64,000 nt of DNA from Cyanidiococcus yangmingshanensis (Eukaryota; Rhodophyta; Bangiophyceae; Cyanidiales; Cyanidiaceae). The notes under the pieces were generated by a model that was not told the origin of the DNA, did not search any database, and saw only the letters and a list, made by a program, of their open reading frames with translations. A program made the translations under genes and the position numbers. Of the stretch, positions 10,472 through 19,561 are shown piece by piece (the stretch's first letter is position 1; every line of letters starts with the position of its first letter). The DNA is taken from the NCBI GenBank assembly GCA_013995675.1, contig VWRR01000012.1, positions 186,001 through 250,000 on the forward strand. The letters are read 5' to 3'.

Positions 10472-11277
10472 TCACTTTCGATATCGATGCCAACTTGGGC
10501 CACTTTGAAACAGAAACTCGACTCAGTTTGTCAACTGTTGCACGTGTGAATGAAGGTGCGCTTTTTGCGTTTCCTCGAGCGTACCTTTTCAAATAAGTCG
10601 GGGTAGTTGATTTCTGGTATCCGACCAGGCACCTGGCAACAAGTACCCGCGACGCGCCCCGTGATCCTGATGCCGATTCGACGCTGCACTTGGTACACGT
10701 GTTCAAAGCTGTACGTGTTCCCTCCAGACGAGCTGTTTCGAACGATTCGGTTTCGAATTTTGGAGGGAATCTCCAACCAATCTAGGCGTTTAGAGCACTA
10801 GAGAGTGTCGGGCTCTTATTAAGGTGCGTAAGAACTTGGAGAGCCGCGGACCTTTCGTGGCTCATCGAGCAGGAGCTCTACGTAAGTAGTCGATCAAAGC
10901 TCGAAGGGGGCCTTGATTCCTTTGGACTTTGTCAACGCCCATCGTCTGAATAAAACTGTGAGTCGCTCAAGCGTGCTTTCTCGTGACCACGCTGACAAAC
11001 CTGTAGAGAGGCTCGCCGTTTAGCAGCAACTGGTGCTGAGAGGGTGATCGTGCCCTGATTCGTCGCTAGCTTGTTGTCTAAGAAGAGCGTCGGCTAACAC
11101 TGGAAACAACGAAACGTCAAGCATCACGTTCTTCAGAGACAACGTTCTACAGCTGTGTTTGGTTCGGTTTTGCGCTACTGGTCGGCACCTCTGTGGCGAA
11201 CAGCAATAGAGCACTGACGTTGGAAAGGCTGTCGAGGAACCTGAGAACGAAACCTTTTCAAGTTCGCTGACGAATTT
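10472..11277. other. Divergent intergenic region between aminopeptidase and PTH2
   Basis: About 0.8 kb between divergently oriented genes, presumably holding both promoters. A minus-strand ATG frame 10531-10776 (81 codons, basic C-terminus) is protein-like but unidentified and has no upstream support. Nothing else is seen. Confidence 0.4.
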
Positions 11278-11286
11278 CTATATAAA
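11278..11286 (+). promoter_or_regulatory. TATA-like element at the PTH2 start
   Basis: A TATATAA sequence runs directly into the first ATG of the PTH2 frame. If it works as a TATA box, transcription would begin some 25-35 bases downstream. The ATG at 11286 would then not be in the mRNA, and the next in-frame ATG (11475) would be the start. The base pattern is seen; the function is inferred. Confidence 0.35.
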
Positions 11287-12125
11287 TGGGCCGCGTCACA
11301 GATGAAGTATCTACGGAGTGTGCGGCGAACTCGACATCGTTTGAATGCCCTCTGGCCAGCGTGGCTAGGTGCGTGTTCAACGCGGGTTATCGCAGCTCCG
11401 AGTCTGCAACCGCGTTCGTCTGGGCGCCATCTGACTTGGAGCCACACAAGTGGTCAACTCTTCACCAGCGATGGATGGTGGCTGCCCGTACTCTTCCAAT
11501 GCGATGCTGGGGGTTCCACAAAGATTTCTCCGATAGACTTTTGAAACAAGAACCGCGCCGGATCGCTGCAGTGGCGTCAGATACACATTCAGGAAACGGA
11601 ATTGTCAGCCTTGAGGCTCCGAAACTAGTCGTGGTTTGTAGAAACGATTTGCCGATGAGTGCTGGGAAGCTGGCGGCACAGGTCGCGCACGCAGCCATTG
11701 GAGCCTTTCGCAACCATTGCTTGGATCAGTCAACAAATCCTGAGCAAAATGCAGTATGCCAACGGTGGCTCGCCGAGGGCGAGAAGATTGTTGTTTTGTC
11801 GACCTTCAAGCGTCCTCCTCCACAAAACGGCTCCGTGTCAATGGCAGGACCCTCCACGGACAGAGGCAGTGGTGCTCGAATGCTGGAAGCGATCATCGCC
11901 GAAGCTCGAGCGTTCGGCCTACCGCTCGCTCAAGTACGCGACGCAGGACATACAGCGATCAGAGCGCATACGCTCACCTGTGTTGCCATAGGACCGGCGG
12001 CATCGGGCCGTATTGACGCAGTCACGGGTGATCTACACTTGTACGGTTCGGAAAAACGTCAGGCTGGGGAGAGACAGGCATCACGGCGAAACCGTCGCCA
12101 TCATCGTCGAGGAGGTGGCCGATAA
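11286..12125 (+). CDS. PTH2: Peptidyl-tRNA hydrolase 2 (PTH2/Bit1 family)
   Basis: PTH2 recycles peptidyl-tRNA that falls off stalled ribosomes. The family core begins with KLVVVCRNDLPMSAGKLAAQ (about residues 117-136) and continues through VAHAAIGA. It ends with the catalytic-site pattern VRDAGHTAI followed by TCVAIGPA and the closing helix TGDLHLY. These are the archaeal/eukaryotic PTH2 signatures, not bacterial Pth. The core carries an insert around residues 170-195 (STFKRPPPQNG...) and a basic Arg-rich tail. About 115 residues precede the core. In animals this region holds a mitochondrial anchor; here no clear membrane span is seen. If the TATA motif at 11278-11286 is used, translation would start at ATG 11475, giving a 216-residue protein that still contains the whole core. 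Confidence 0.92.
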   Translation: MGRVTDEVSTECAANSTSFECPLASVARCVFNAGYRSSESATAFVWAPSDLEPHKWSTLHQRWMVAARTLPMRCWGFHKDFSDRLLKQEPRRIAAVASDTHSGNGIVSLEAPKLVVVCRNDLPMSAGKLAAQVAHAAIGAFRNHCLDQSTNPEQNAVCQRWLAEGEKIVVLSTFKRPPPQNGSVSMAGPSTDRGSGARMLEAIIAEARAFGLPLAQVRDAGHTAIRAHTLTCVAIGPAASGRIDAVTGDLHLYGSEKRQAGERQASRRNRRHHRRGGGR

Positions 12126-12603
12126 CAACGCGCCGATCTCTGGATCGTATTCACACCGCTGTAACGATTGTAATCGGGAATTGACCCGCTAGGTCCTCGC
12201 CTGCATAGGCTCTATTGGTGGCGATCCGCAGGAGTACCTCTCAAATGACCCATCAAGCAAGATCGTGACCGTTGCCTATCCAGTCATCGTCACGAAAACA
12301 TGTTTGAGGCTGTTTCCCTAAACGATGCGTACACGAGCCAATGGAGGTTGCAATCAACGTATCGACCTGCAAAGGCAAGCATGCGATGAAAACGGAAGGC
12401 ATGCGCGATGGCCCCAGGGCGAGGTCTCATCGATCTTCGCGATCGATTCGATCCGAGTGGACGAATAGGGAACTCATGGTATTTAACTATACTTTACGGT
12501 CATCTGTGCCCGACGACCAATTTTGGCCGCAACGAGGCTGTTTTGATTGACTGTTTTTCGTGCGGTAGAGCGTGTTCGAAAAGGTAGTACTCACCACATA
12601 TCG
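12126..12603. other. Gap between PTH2 and p24-like gene
   Basis: About 0.48 kb between two genes on the same strand. It should contain the PTH2 3' end and the next promoter. I see no gene, tRNA or repeat in it. Confidence 0.5.
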
Positions 12604-13455
12604 ATGCCACGGAATACCCAGTACGCCTGGCTGTTTACATGTGTGTGCCTCGTATTCCTGATCGTCGTAACTGCCCTGGGAACGAGGTTGGTGATCGTGC
12701 CCGTAGAGGGACTCACCTTCGACTACGTGCCGGTGCCGCGTGTTGGCCTCCGTGACGCTCGCGACCATAACCGTAATCCGAACTGTTTTTTTACGACGGG
12801 CGCGAAGGGGGACTTGATTAGCGGGCACTACTTGGTAGTCGATCCACCAACGGGGGCTGCAGTAGAGATGATTATATCCAAGCTGCCTCGCGATGCGATA
12901 GATGATGAGTCGCGCTCGCAACCAGTGATTGCCCACCCTGCACACGCTGGGGAATCGTTCTCGTTCGAAGTATCTGAAGATGGCTTTCCAGTCTACCGCA
13001 TCTGTTTTGCGGGTGCGTATGGACCACCGAGAAGGATCCTTTTCGAGTGGCAGGGAGGTATCGTGGACGAGGTAGTCTCAGGGCGACATGCTGATAAGAA
13101 GGAGCCAATCAAAATAGGTCATGTTCAGGACTTGGAGGGTGCCATTGATCACCTCCAGGATCGCGTGGCTCAAGTCGGAGGGGCAGCGTACTACTTCAAT
13201 CATCGTTTAGCGCTGATGCTGGATGCGCTCCGAGGGGCGGCCTCTACTGTAACCTGGATGGCGCTTCTGAAGACGCTTGCTTTTATCGGCATCGGCTGGT
13301 GGAAAGTGAACCGCGTAAAGCGGATGCTGGATCCAAACGCACAACTGCAGTCGGGTTGGAATCAATGGGCGATGAAAAATGTGCTTGGGTTGCAGAAACA
13401 GCGCAAGCCTGCATTTGAGCAGCGAATTTCGCCCAGCGGTTGGCCGCGGGTCTGA
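12604..13455 (+). CDS. Divergent p24/TMED family protein (GOLD domain)
   Basis: p24 proteins are type I membrane cargo receptors of COPI/COPII vesicles. The order of parts fits: an N-terminal signal/anchor (about residues 8-28, LFTCVCLVFLIVV), a luminal GOLD-like domain with the two cysteines typical of p24 (CFF near the start, then VYRICFAG), a heptad-like helical region (about 180-210), one membrane span (about 218-238), and a cytosolic tail. The closing GOLD strand VYRICFAG and the following ILFEW are the best family matches. It is odd in two ways: the luminal domain is weakly conserved, and the tail after the span is about 45 residues instead of about 12. A canonical p24 gene lies at 47951-48706. 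ATG 12604 was chosen because it directly precedes the signal segment. Confidence 0.7.
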   Translation: MPRNTQYAWLFTCVCLVFLIVVTALGTRLVIVPVEGLTFDYVPVPRVGLRDARDHNRNPNCFFTTGAKGDLISGHYLVVDPPTGAAVEMIISKLPRDAIDDESRSQPVIAHPAHAGESFSFEVSEDGFPVYRICFAGAYGPPRRILFEWQGGIVDEVVSGRHADKKEPIKIGHVQDLEGAIDHLQDRVAQVGGAAYYFNHRLALMLDALRGAASTVTWMALLKTLAFIGIGWWKVNRVKRMLDPNAQLQSGWNQWAMKNVLGLQKQRKPAFEQRISPSGWPRV

Positions 13456-15437
13456 GAAGGTCCCCAGACCGACCCTGAGTAGCATGGTCCGATAAATGAG
13501 TATTGGACCAGTCAGAAGTGAATGTTCGGGAAATAGGGTATATGAAACCGAACGTATCTCAGCTTAGTTGAGGAGTGGATGAAGTGTACTCGATATTTGA
13601 CGATGATATCACGTCTCGCGAACGTGAAGGAAACCAACGAATGGGTCATAAATGAACAAGAGAGCAAAAGAGTCACCCTTTCATTGGATCATTCACCCTA
13701 GTCGATCGGGTGCAGGAGGCGTTGTCGTTATTCGCTGGAGTGCGCCATACCGCTCCCGCTCGGTGGCATCATGTCACCACGACCTTGAGCAGTTTTGGCG
13801 ACCTCAACGCCATGGTCATGCAAACAAACAAGTTGATGGAACCCTCAAACAATCCGAATGATCCTAAAGCGATGGCAAAAAATGAGTCATGCTAGGTCGA
13901 ATCACTGATGAGACCCAGAGCGGGATGCGACCCAACTGTATTCTCCGAGCATCTCGAAAGGCAACGAAACGCATCAAGACCTGTGATATGTACGACGGTC
14001 TCAGCACAGATCGCGCTGAGAGGTTGCAAGTTGTCAGCGCTCCGGGCAGTTTAGAAGCCACGGAGCCAGCAATCGAACGTATTGTTTACTGTCTGGGTTG
14101 GATCGCTCATGTCGAATTCGCTCCGGGTCTTTTAACGAGGCCGCAACAAAACGCCGTAGGCAATTTCTAGCTGACGCTGCACTTGAAGGAGCCATGAAGA
14201 TCGAGTAGCGCTCTAATTGCTTCTGACAGCTCCTGCATCTCAGGTCGGAGAGTCTTTGTTTGCCCTTCGCACTGCGATCATATCTCATAAAAGGATTCAC
14301 GACGCTTCTGGCGGTATCCGTCCTTGTCGCCGAGAAAAGCTCCGCATTCGCCCAGAATAGTTTTGCGCTGTCTCGTAGACGCTGATGTCCACACAGAAAC
14401 GAAGTGCCTCAGCGTTGAGCCGGTCGTGTTCACAGCCACTTTGCTCAAAATCCGTTGCTCAAGAACATAAAACTCTCAAATGGCTTGCTTAGAACGTTGT
14501 GTATACTCCACAGTGATGGTCTCTGTTCGCTCAGCAGACAATTCTATTCATCATTATCCGCTTACTGTTGCGAAAAGGGTAGCAAATGCGGGACTGGGTT
14601 CTCAAGTTCCTTTTCTGACAGCGCACAGAACCAACGCGCTCAATGAGATTTCTAGAGCGCTCCCAACGTACCAGCCGGAGCACCGAGCTCGACCTGGAAA
14701 AAGTGCCAAACTGGGCCCTCGGAGAGATATCTTTATCCATGCCGTGCTTCTGATAAGAAATCACATCCGGTAAATATGCCTGGCTCTCCATGAGCGATCC
14801 TGTATCAGCGCTTTCAGGCCAACGAGAACGAAGATCAGTCCTGAGCGCCTCCGATGCGGTGCCTGACTGCTGAGAGACGGAGCAGTCACGTCCCAGGCCG
14901 TGGACATAGAGCGAGCGCAGTATGATTAGCATGTACTATGTGTAGTCGAGCTCTACAACGGACATGTTTTACGTCGTCTACTGGAGCCACCGCAAAGTGG
15001 TCGTCAGGGCCACGTCGAGGGGCTGGAACAGTCACCCAAGCATATTCGAGGGTAAGTTTAAGCGGCACCGTGCGGGCTCAAGACAACGACGTGCAAAGCT
15101 GCTTTATCGAGCTCGGGTGGGAGGACTCGCCAATACTGTTTGTTTCATAGCTCTGAACAGGCCTCGTGGGCATTTCCCAAGTGCCAGGGTTGGTTTGTTC
15201 CGGCAAAGGTCTTCGAAAAACTTCTCAGACAAGTCGACTTGTTGTTAGATCGTTCGGGGTTCGGGGTATTATCCGAAAGGACCAGGGTTTGCACTATCGT
15301 CGCTACAAGAAGGTGCCGTTTCTTGAGGGGTCTACGCTGTCAGGTGCAGCTTGTGCCGGGCCCGAGGGGCGAATCTGTCCCCGAAGACTGAGTGTTCTCG
15401 CTTCTGGTACCGTTCAAAGTCGTGGGCAAGGGCTTGA
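13456..15437. other. Long gap upstream of TRM9
   Basis: Nearly 2 kb with no recognised gene. Short protein-like stretches occur in different frames: 13656-13895 (+), 14964-15060 (+, starting MFYVVYWSHRKVV) and 15166-15400 (+, containing GLHYRRYKKVPFLEG). The last two could be pieces of one broken gene, but no family was recognised and the joining frames are uncertain. A GTAAGT-type donor-like sequence sits near 15052, with no convincing partner seen. Confidence 0.3.
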
Positions 15438-16289
15438 ACGAATGCCGAACGCCATAGGACGCAATCTCAGCACGAGCTTCGATATGTACACGCGGTTTAT
15501 GAGGCCATTGGGGACCACTTCAACGCAACGAGATATCGCGCTTGGCCTCAGGTCGATGCATTCTTGGAACGCCATGCTCATGGCGTGGTTGTGTTCGATA
15601 ACGGGGCCGGTAATGGCAAATACGCACTGAGTGTGCAACGTCATCATGGTTACTATATTGCAGGTGATCGCTGTCGCCGATTACTTCGCTATGCTCGTTG
15701 GCAGTCCGATTCTCGTTTCACGGGCGACAAAGAGCAAGTTCCTTTCGAATGTGTCCAGGCTGACTGTCTGTTGCTCCCGTTTCGGTCAGAGGTGCTCGAC
15801 ATCGTCTTGAGCATCGCGGTCATCCATCATATTGCAACGTCGCAACGCCGGGCCGCAGCCCTCATAGAGATGAGACGGGTCCTGCGCCCTGCCGGCAGAG
15901 GTTTGGTATATGTCTGGGCTCAGCAAGCAGTACCAGCAAGGCTCCGAGCGCAGGCGCAGACAACCACTGATGGATTGCTGCTCCCGTGGCATCGAAAGTT
16001 CGCTGCACCGGTGGACAGGGTAGCAGACAAGTCGGAATCTAGCGCGACGACATATCTTCGATACTACCACCTTTTTGAGGATACCGAACTCCGTCAGCTA
16101 GTGGAGACAGCAAATACCTCGAGTCAGGAGGATCAAAAAGAAGGATATATCCTTCAAATCTGTCGTGAAGAATTCGATCACCAGAACTATGTGATCGAGT
16201 TCGAGAAACAAACCAGACGCATCACAGAAGATATCAGGTCCGTCCAAGAGATGCAGTTAGAAGGCCATGTACCAAAGATGCACCAATGA
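15438..16289 (+). CDS. TRM9: TRM9/ALKBH8-type tRNA methyltransferase
   Basis: These SAM-dependent enzymes, with TRM112, methylate the carboxymethyl group on wobble uridine (mcm5U) of tRNAs for Arg and Glu. The frame shows the family lead-in VYEAIGDHFNATRYRAWP, the SAM loop NGAGNGKY (usually GCGNGKY; the Cys is Ala here), the motif SIAVIHHIA, and LRPAGRGLVYVWAQ. The product-side motif RYYHLF is present near the end. Length fits stand-alone Trm9, with no AlkB or RRM domain. The frame is open from 15438, but no ATG lies in frame before the conserved start. The nearest ATG (15442) is in another frame, so the true start may be upstream across a frame break or an intron. A C-terminal extension of about 60 residues is charged and not conserved. 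Identity is good; the 5' end is unresolved. Confidence 0.82.
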   Translation, partial: TNAERHRTQSQHELRYVHAVYEAIGDHFNATRYRAWPQVDAFLERHAHGVVVFDNGAGNGKYALSVQRHHGYYIAGDRCRRLLRYARWQSDSRFTGDKEQVPFECVQADCLLLPFRSEVLDIVLSIAVIHHIATSQRRAAALIEMRRVLRPAGRGLVYVWAQQAVPARLRAQAQTTTDGLLLPWHRKFAAPVDRVADKSESSATTYLRYYHLFEDTELRQLVETANTSSQEDQKEGYILQICREEFDHQNYVIEFEKQTRRITEDIRSVQEMQLEGHVPKMHQ

Positions 16290-16797
16290 ACGGCTGATGC
16301 GCGTCTGTGTCAGGGCATCCGAGCAGAACGTACGGATGGGTGAGCGCGTGTCGAGCATGAAAAAAGTGGCTGTTGACCCTAGTCGCCAACACGTCTGAAT
16401 GCCAACAACGCCGACACGCGGTCCCCTTTCCACTGCCTTTCTTTGCGACCTCTGGCGAACCAATTCACGAGCTCGCGCTCGCTATGAGACCCAACCAATT
16501 TGGATAAACCTAAGCGCTCATCATTTCCTTTTGTGATTGCTTCTGGGCGCGTTCCAAGGTGTTGTGAAGCTCGGTGTTCGACACGGCCGCTCGATCAGCG
16601 TCTTGGCCTCGAAACTCACCCCGAGGATGTCACCATGATCCAATAACGTTTTCGCGCTGATCAAAATGTTCCTTTGGTGTTTCGTTGACACAAGTGCAAT
16701 GTTTCAAGCAGAGATCCATGCGCTCAACCTAGGACGATAGGTCATATGGGCTAATTATCTCCATTTCGGTCGCCCATCTCCTATCGAGGCAATTGCC
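16290..16797. other. Gap between convergent TRM9 and NDUFA9
   Basis: About 0.5 kb between two gene 3' ends. No gene, RNA or repeat is seen. Confidence 0.5.
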
Positions 16798-17890
16798 TCA
16801 GTTGCGTTCACAGAGATACGCCAGACTCTGGGCATCGACTCCCCTCGGTTGGGCTATATCGAGCTCATGCAGACCGCGGTAACCAGGGTGTACGATGTTA
16901 TCGCGTTCCAACAAGGCAATTTGATCGCGAGTCAGGAGTGGCGGTATGCCAGGGAAGATTCGATGCACTGTCTCCGCCATCTGGGCCTGGAAGCTTGCAA
17001 TGCTGAGCGGAACAGGAAGAAGTACACGACGCATTCGCGTTACGGTAAGCATTCGCTCCATCAGTTCCCGAAAAGTGAGCATGTCGCGACCACCAATCTC
17101 GTAGATTTGTTCATGCTCTCTGTCCATCGACGGCTCCGTGTTGGACTCGATCGACACGTACTTATGCCGCTCTGCAGGAATGGTGCATCGAGCGATAGCA
17201 AGAGCCAAGTCCTCCACATGAACGGGTTGGAAACGCGTCATTCCTGAGCCAATAAGAGGCAAGACAGGCGAGAAGCGCGCCATGTCACGAAAGCGCGTGA
17301 AGAACTGATCACCCGGACCGAAAACGATAGAGGGCCGAAGTATGATGAGCTGCTTACCGAGCTGACTAAGCAACGTCTGCTCGGCGAGACCTTTCGTGCG
17401 TGCATAGGCGGAATGCCTGGCTGTAAAGTCGGCCCCTATCGCTGAGACCTGTGTCATGATCGGTGGCTCGGCCTGACCCTGAAGCGTCCGTTTCGCTCCG
17501 TCCACTCTCCAGGAGCGCTCGAGCGATATTCTCTGCGCCTTTCACGTGCACTCGCTCGAACGTTCGATTCGGAGGAGTCTCATAGAGAAGCCCCACCAGG
17601 TTAGTGACGCTATGCGGTTGCGGCCGCAACGCTTGTTGCACTTCTTCGTATCGAGTGATATCTGCACTGGTGAACGCGATCTGATTCGACTGTATCGCCT
17701 TTTTCAAGCTTGGATCAGGATCGTTCGCTAGACCAATGCGAAGCCTTGACCGCGTCTCTGCTGATGACGCGAATACGAAGCTGGTTCGGACTCCTGAGCA
17801 CTCGCCGACCTCAAAAGCGCTCGGAGAAGGTAGCGACCGATGAAACCGTTGCCACCAAAAACTGGCAACTTCAACGAGCCGATCAGACAT
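16798..17890 (-). CDS. NDUFA9: Complex I NDUFA9-type subunit (39 kDa, atypical SDR), frame-broken
   Basis: NDUFA9 is a Rossmann-fold accessory subunit of mitochondrial complex I that holds NADPH near the quinone site. In order there are the nucleotide loop VFGGNGFIGRY (near 17855), a strand RIRVISRD (near 17770), LANDPDPSLKKAIQSNQI, VTNLVGLLYE, the active-site region VSAIGAD with YARTKGLAEQ, then RPSIVFGPGDQFFTRF and FQPVHVEDLA. These follow NDUFA9 closely. They do not lie in one frame: breaks occur near 17872, 17787-17770, 17745-17730 and 17506, each needing one base skipped. A minus-strand frame from ATG 18147 (MALFKSIFRSPVLQ, Arg-rich) looks like a mitochondrial presequence and may be the true N-terminus, again out of register. 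The gene is either a decaying copy or a stretch with several insertion errors. The long intact final frame (16798-17505) favours a recent or technical cause. Confidence 0.85.
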
Positions 17891-18839
17891 AACAATCAAT
17901 GCAAAGTCGGTTTGCGACTTTTCAGCGCAAAGGTTGCTTTGGAATTGAGGAGTCGATCCACCGCTTCGAGGGACCTCAGTTGGAGCGTGAAGAAGCTCAC
18001 GGTTATCACTGGAATTCTGGACTGAATCGCCGAACGCGCTGCCCAAAGCCCTTGGGCAGTTCGGCGAACGGAGCCAGCGCCGCCTCTGTGCAACAATGGT
18101 TTCTTCTGGAGCACTGGGGACCGAAAAATCGACTTGAACAAAGCCATTTCATAAAGGGGATAACTTTATGCAGATGACGTTTTCAGTGACTGATCCAGTG
18201 GCTGTCAAGTTCGTCAGGGCCAGAGTCGTTGACTAGCATGGAATTCAGTACAATCACGAGGATGCCTCGTGATGCACTGGCTTCATACAGCGACAAGCAA
18301 CGGCATACCTAGACATCGACTCGATCTAATAAGCACTAGAAAGCTGGCCTTATGGAGAAACCGGATTTATCGTTACCGCTGCATGACGTACTGATAGCAA
18401 GCAAGGAATGTTCTCATCGGTGCCGAGCGATGAGCGCCTGACTAGATATTGCGCCCTACCCGAGGATTCATCCATGTGGCCACGATCCAAAACATCGTGC
18501 TTAATCATGATATACATGGGTACGGACTCATGCTCCAGGTCGAGAGGTATGTTCGCGGTGCCAGACTTTCCTAGCAAGCGCCCGTTTATTCGCAAAGGAA
18601 CATTGCGTCTTGTTCCCCAACGTGCATGCGACCGACATGCGCGGACACTCCAGGAAGCGATACAGTGTCCCTTATATGCAACCAGCCCGTAAACTGGTGG
18701 AACCAAATGAGTCATCAACCGCGGATTCGACAGAGAACTTGGCATGATCGATGGTTCTCTCGCAAGAATGAAAGAAACCGACTCGGCAAGATAAGTGAAC
18801 CGTTGCTAGTACACCTGAGAGTTAGCACCACTGTCGACG
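17891..18839. other. Region between NDUFA9 and mL53
   Basis: Bases 17896-18147 (minus) hold the likely presequence frame of NDUFA9. A 131-codon minus-strand ATG frame at 18350-18745, and a 94-codon plus-strand frame overlapping it, are both protein-like but unidentified. At most one can be real. The remainder shows no features. Confidence 0.35.
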
Positions 18840-19214
18840 TCATCTGGAGCTACCGGGAACATTTGGTTCTTCTTGGAGTAACCTGTAAAGAGTCAACAGG
18901 GGCACTTGCTGTGCGATCTTCCGCTCGATTTCCCTCACGCTCATCCTGCTAGGTTCCAATTCCAGTATGTTCCCATCATGAAACTTGATGGACAGATGAG
19001 CTCCACCGTGACCTCCGCTGTCACTGATCACAGTCTGTACTTCGAGTCGCGGGTTCGATCGTCGAACGCGAGGACTGTTCAGTCGCCGAAGGAACTCCCG
19101 AGCACTCACCGACTTGTGGTCGTACGGGTCAAATAACACCCGACACTGAGTGATACTACGAAAGAGATTCACATTAGATCGTGTTCTTCGTAGTGCCTCG
19201 TTAAGTTTGCCCAT
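18840..19214 (-). CDS. MRPL53: Mitochondrial large-subunit ribosomal protein mL53
   Basis: The 124-residue product has the thioredoxin-like L51/S25/CI-B8 fold of mL53. It opens with a basic segment, then RVLFDPYDHKSVSAREFLRR, followed by the strand pattern NPRLEVQTVIS, the HLSIKFHDGN strand pair, and a closing helix with MSVREIERKI. This order and the FDPY...SAREFL signature match plant and animal mL53. The open frame extends upstream to 19424, but ATG 19214 gives the family length and leaves room for a promoter. The gene is head-to-head with the CNNM gene. The C-terminal 20 residues are lineage-specific. It is presumably imported to the mitochondrion through its basic N-terminus. Confidence 0.82.
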   Translation of the reverse strand: MGKLNEALRRTRSNVNLFRSITQCRVLFDPYDHKSVSAREFLRRLNSPRVRRSNPRLEVQTVISDSGGHGGAHLSIKFHDGNILELEPSRMSVREIERKIAQQVPLLTLYRLLQEEPNVPGSSR

Positions 19215-19561
19215 GAGGCACTTTGAACGACGTGTTGTGCGAGGCTCTCGAGCCCAGACGAATCCCAGGCGCTGGAACGCCACCGCTGCACAATAACGTC
19301 CAAAGTCGTGATTCGGCCGGTCGAGACTGGATTGCGTCCAGCGTGGACGTCCTGAAGAATAAGGTGTTGCGTTTTGGTTGGGTGGGAGACTCTGCAACAC
19401 CAGAGAGCTATCCAGGTGACCCATTTTTGCACGCGTGTGACGAACAAGTGCACCAGAGCGCGATAACGTTGTTGAGGCGACACGGTGGAGTGTTCGTTCC
19501 TGTGAACCTACGAAACACTGCGGTCGTTCAAGCTGTGGCAGTTTTTGTGAACCGCAGCACG
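19215..19561. promoter_or_regulatory. Shared divergent promoter region, mL53 / CNNM
   Basis: These 347 bases separate the chosen ATG of mL53 (minus) from the first ATG of the CNNM gene (plus). Both coding frames stay open into the region without an ATG used by the families, so the start choices on each side are likely but not proved. No clear TATA box was picked out. Confidence 0.4.
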
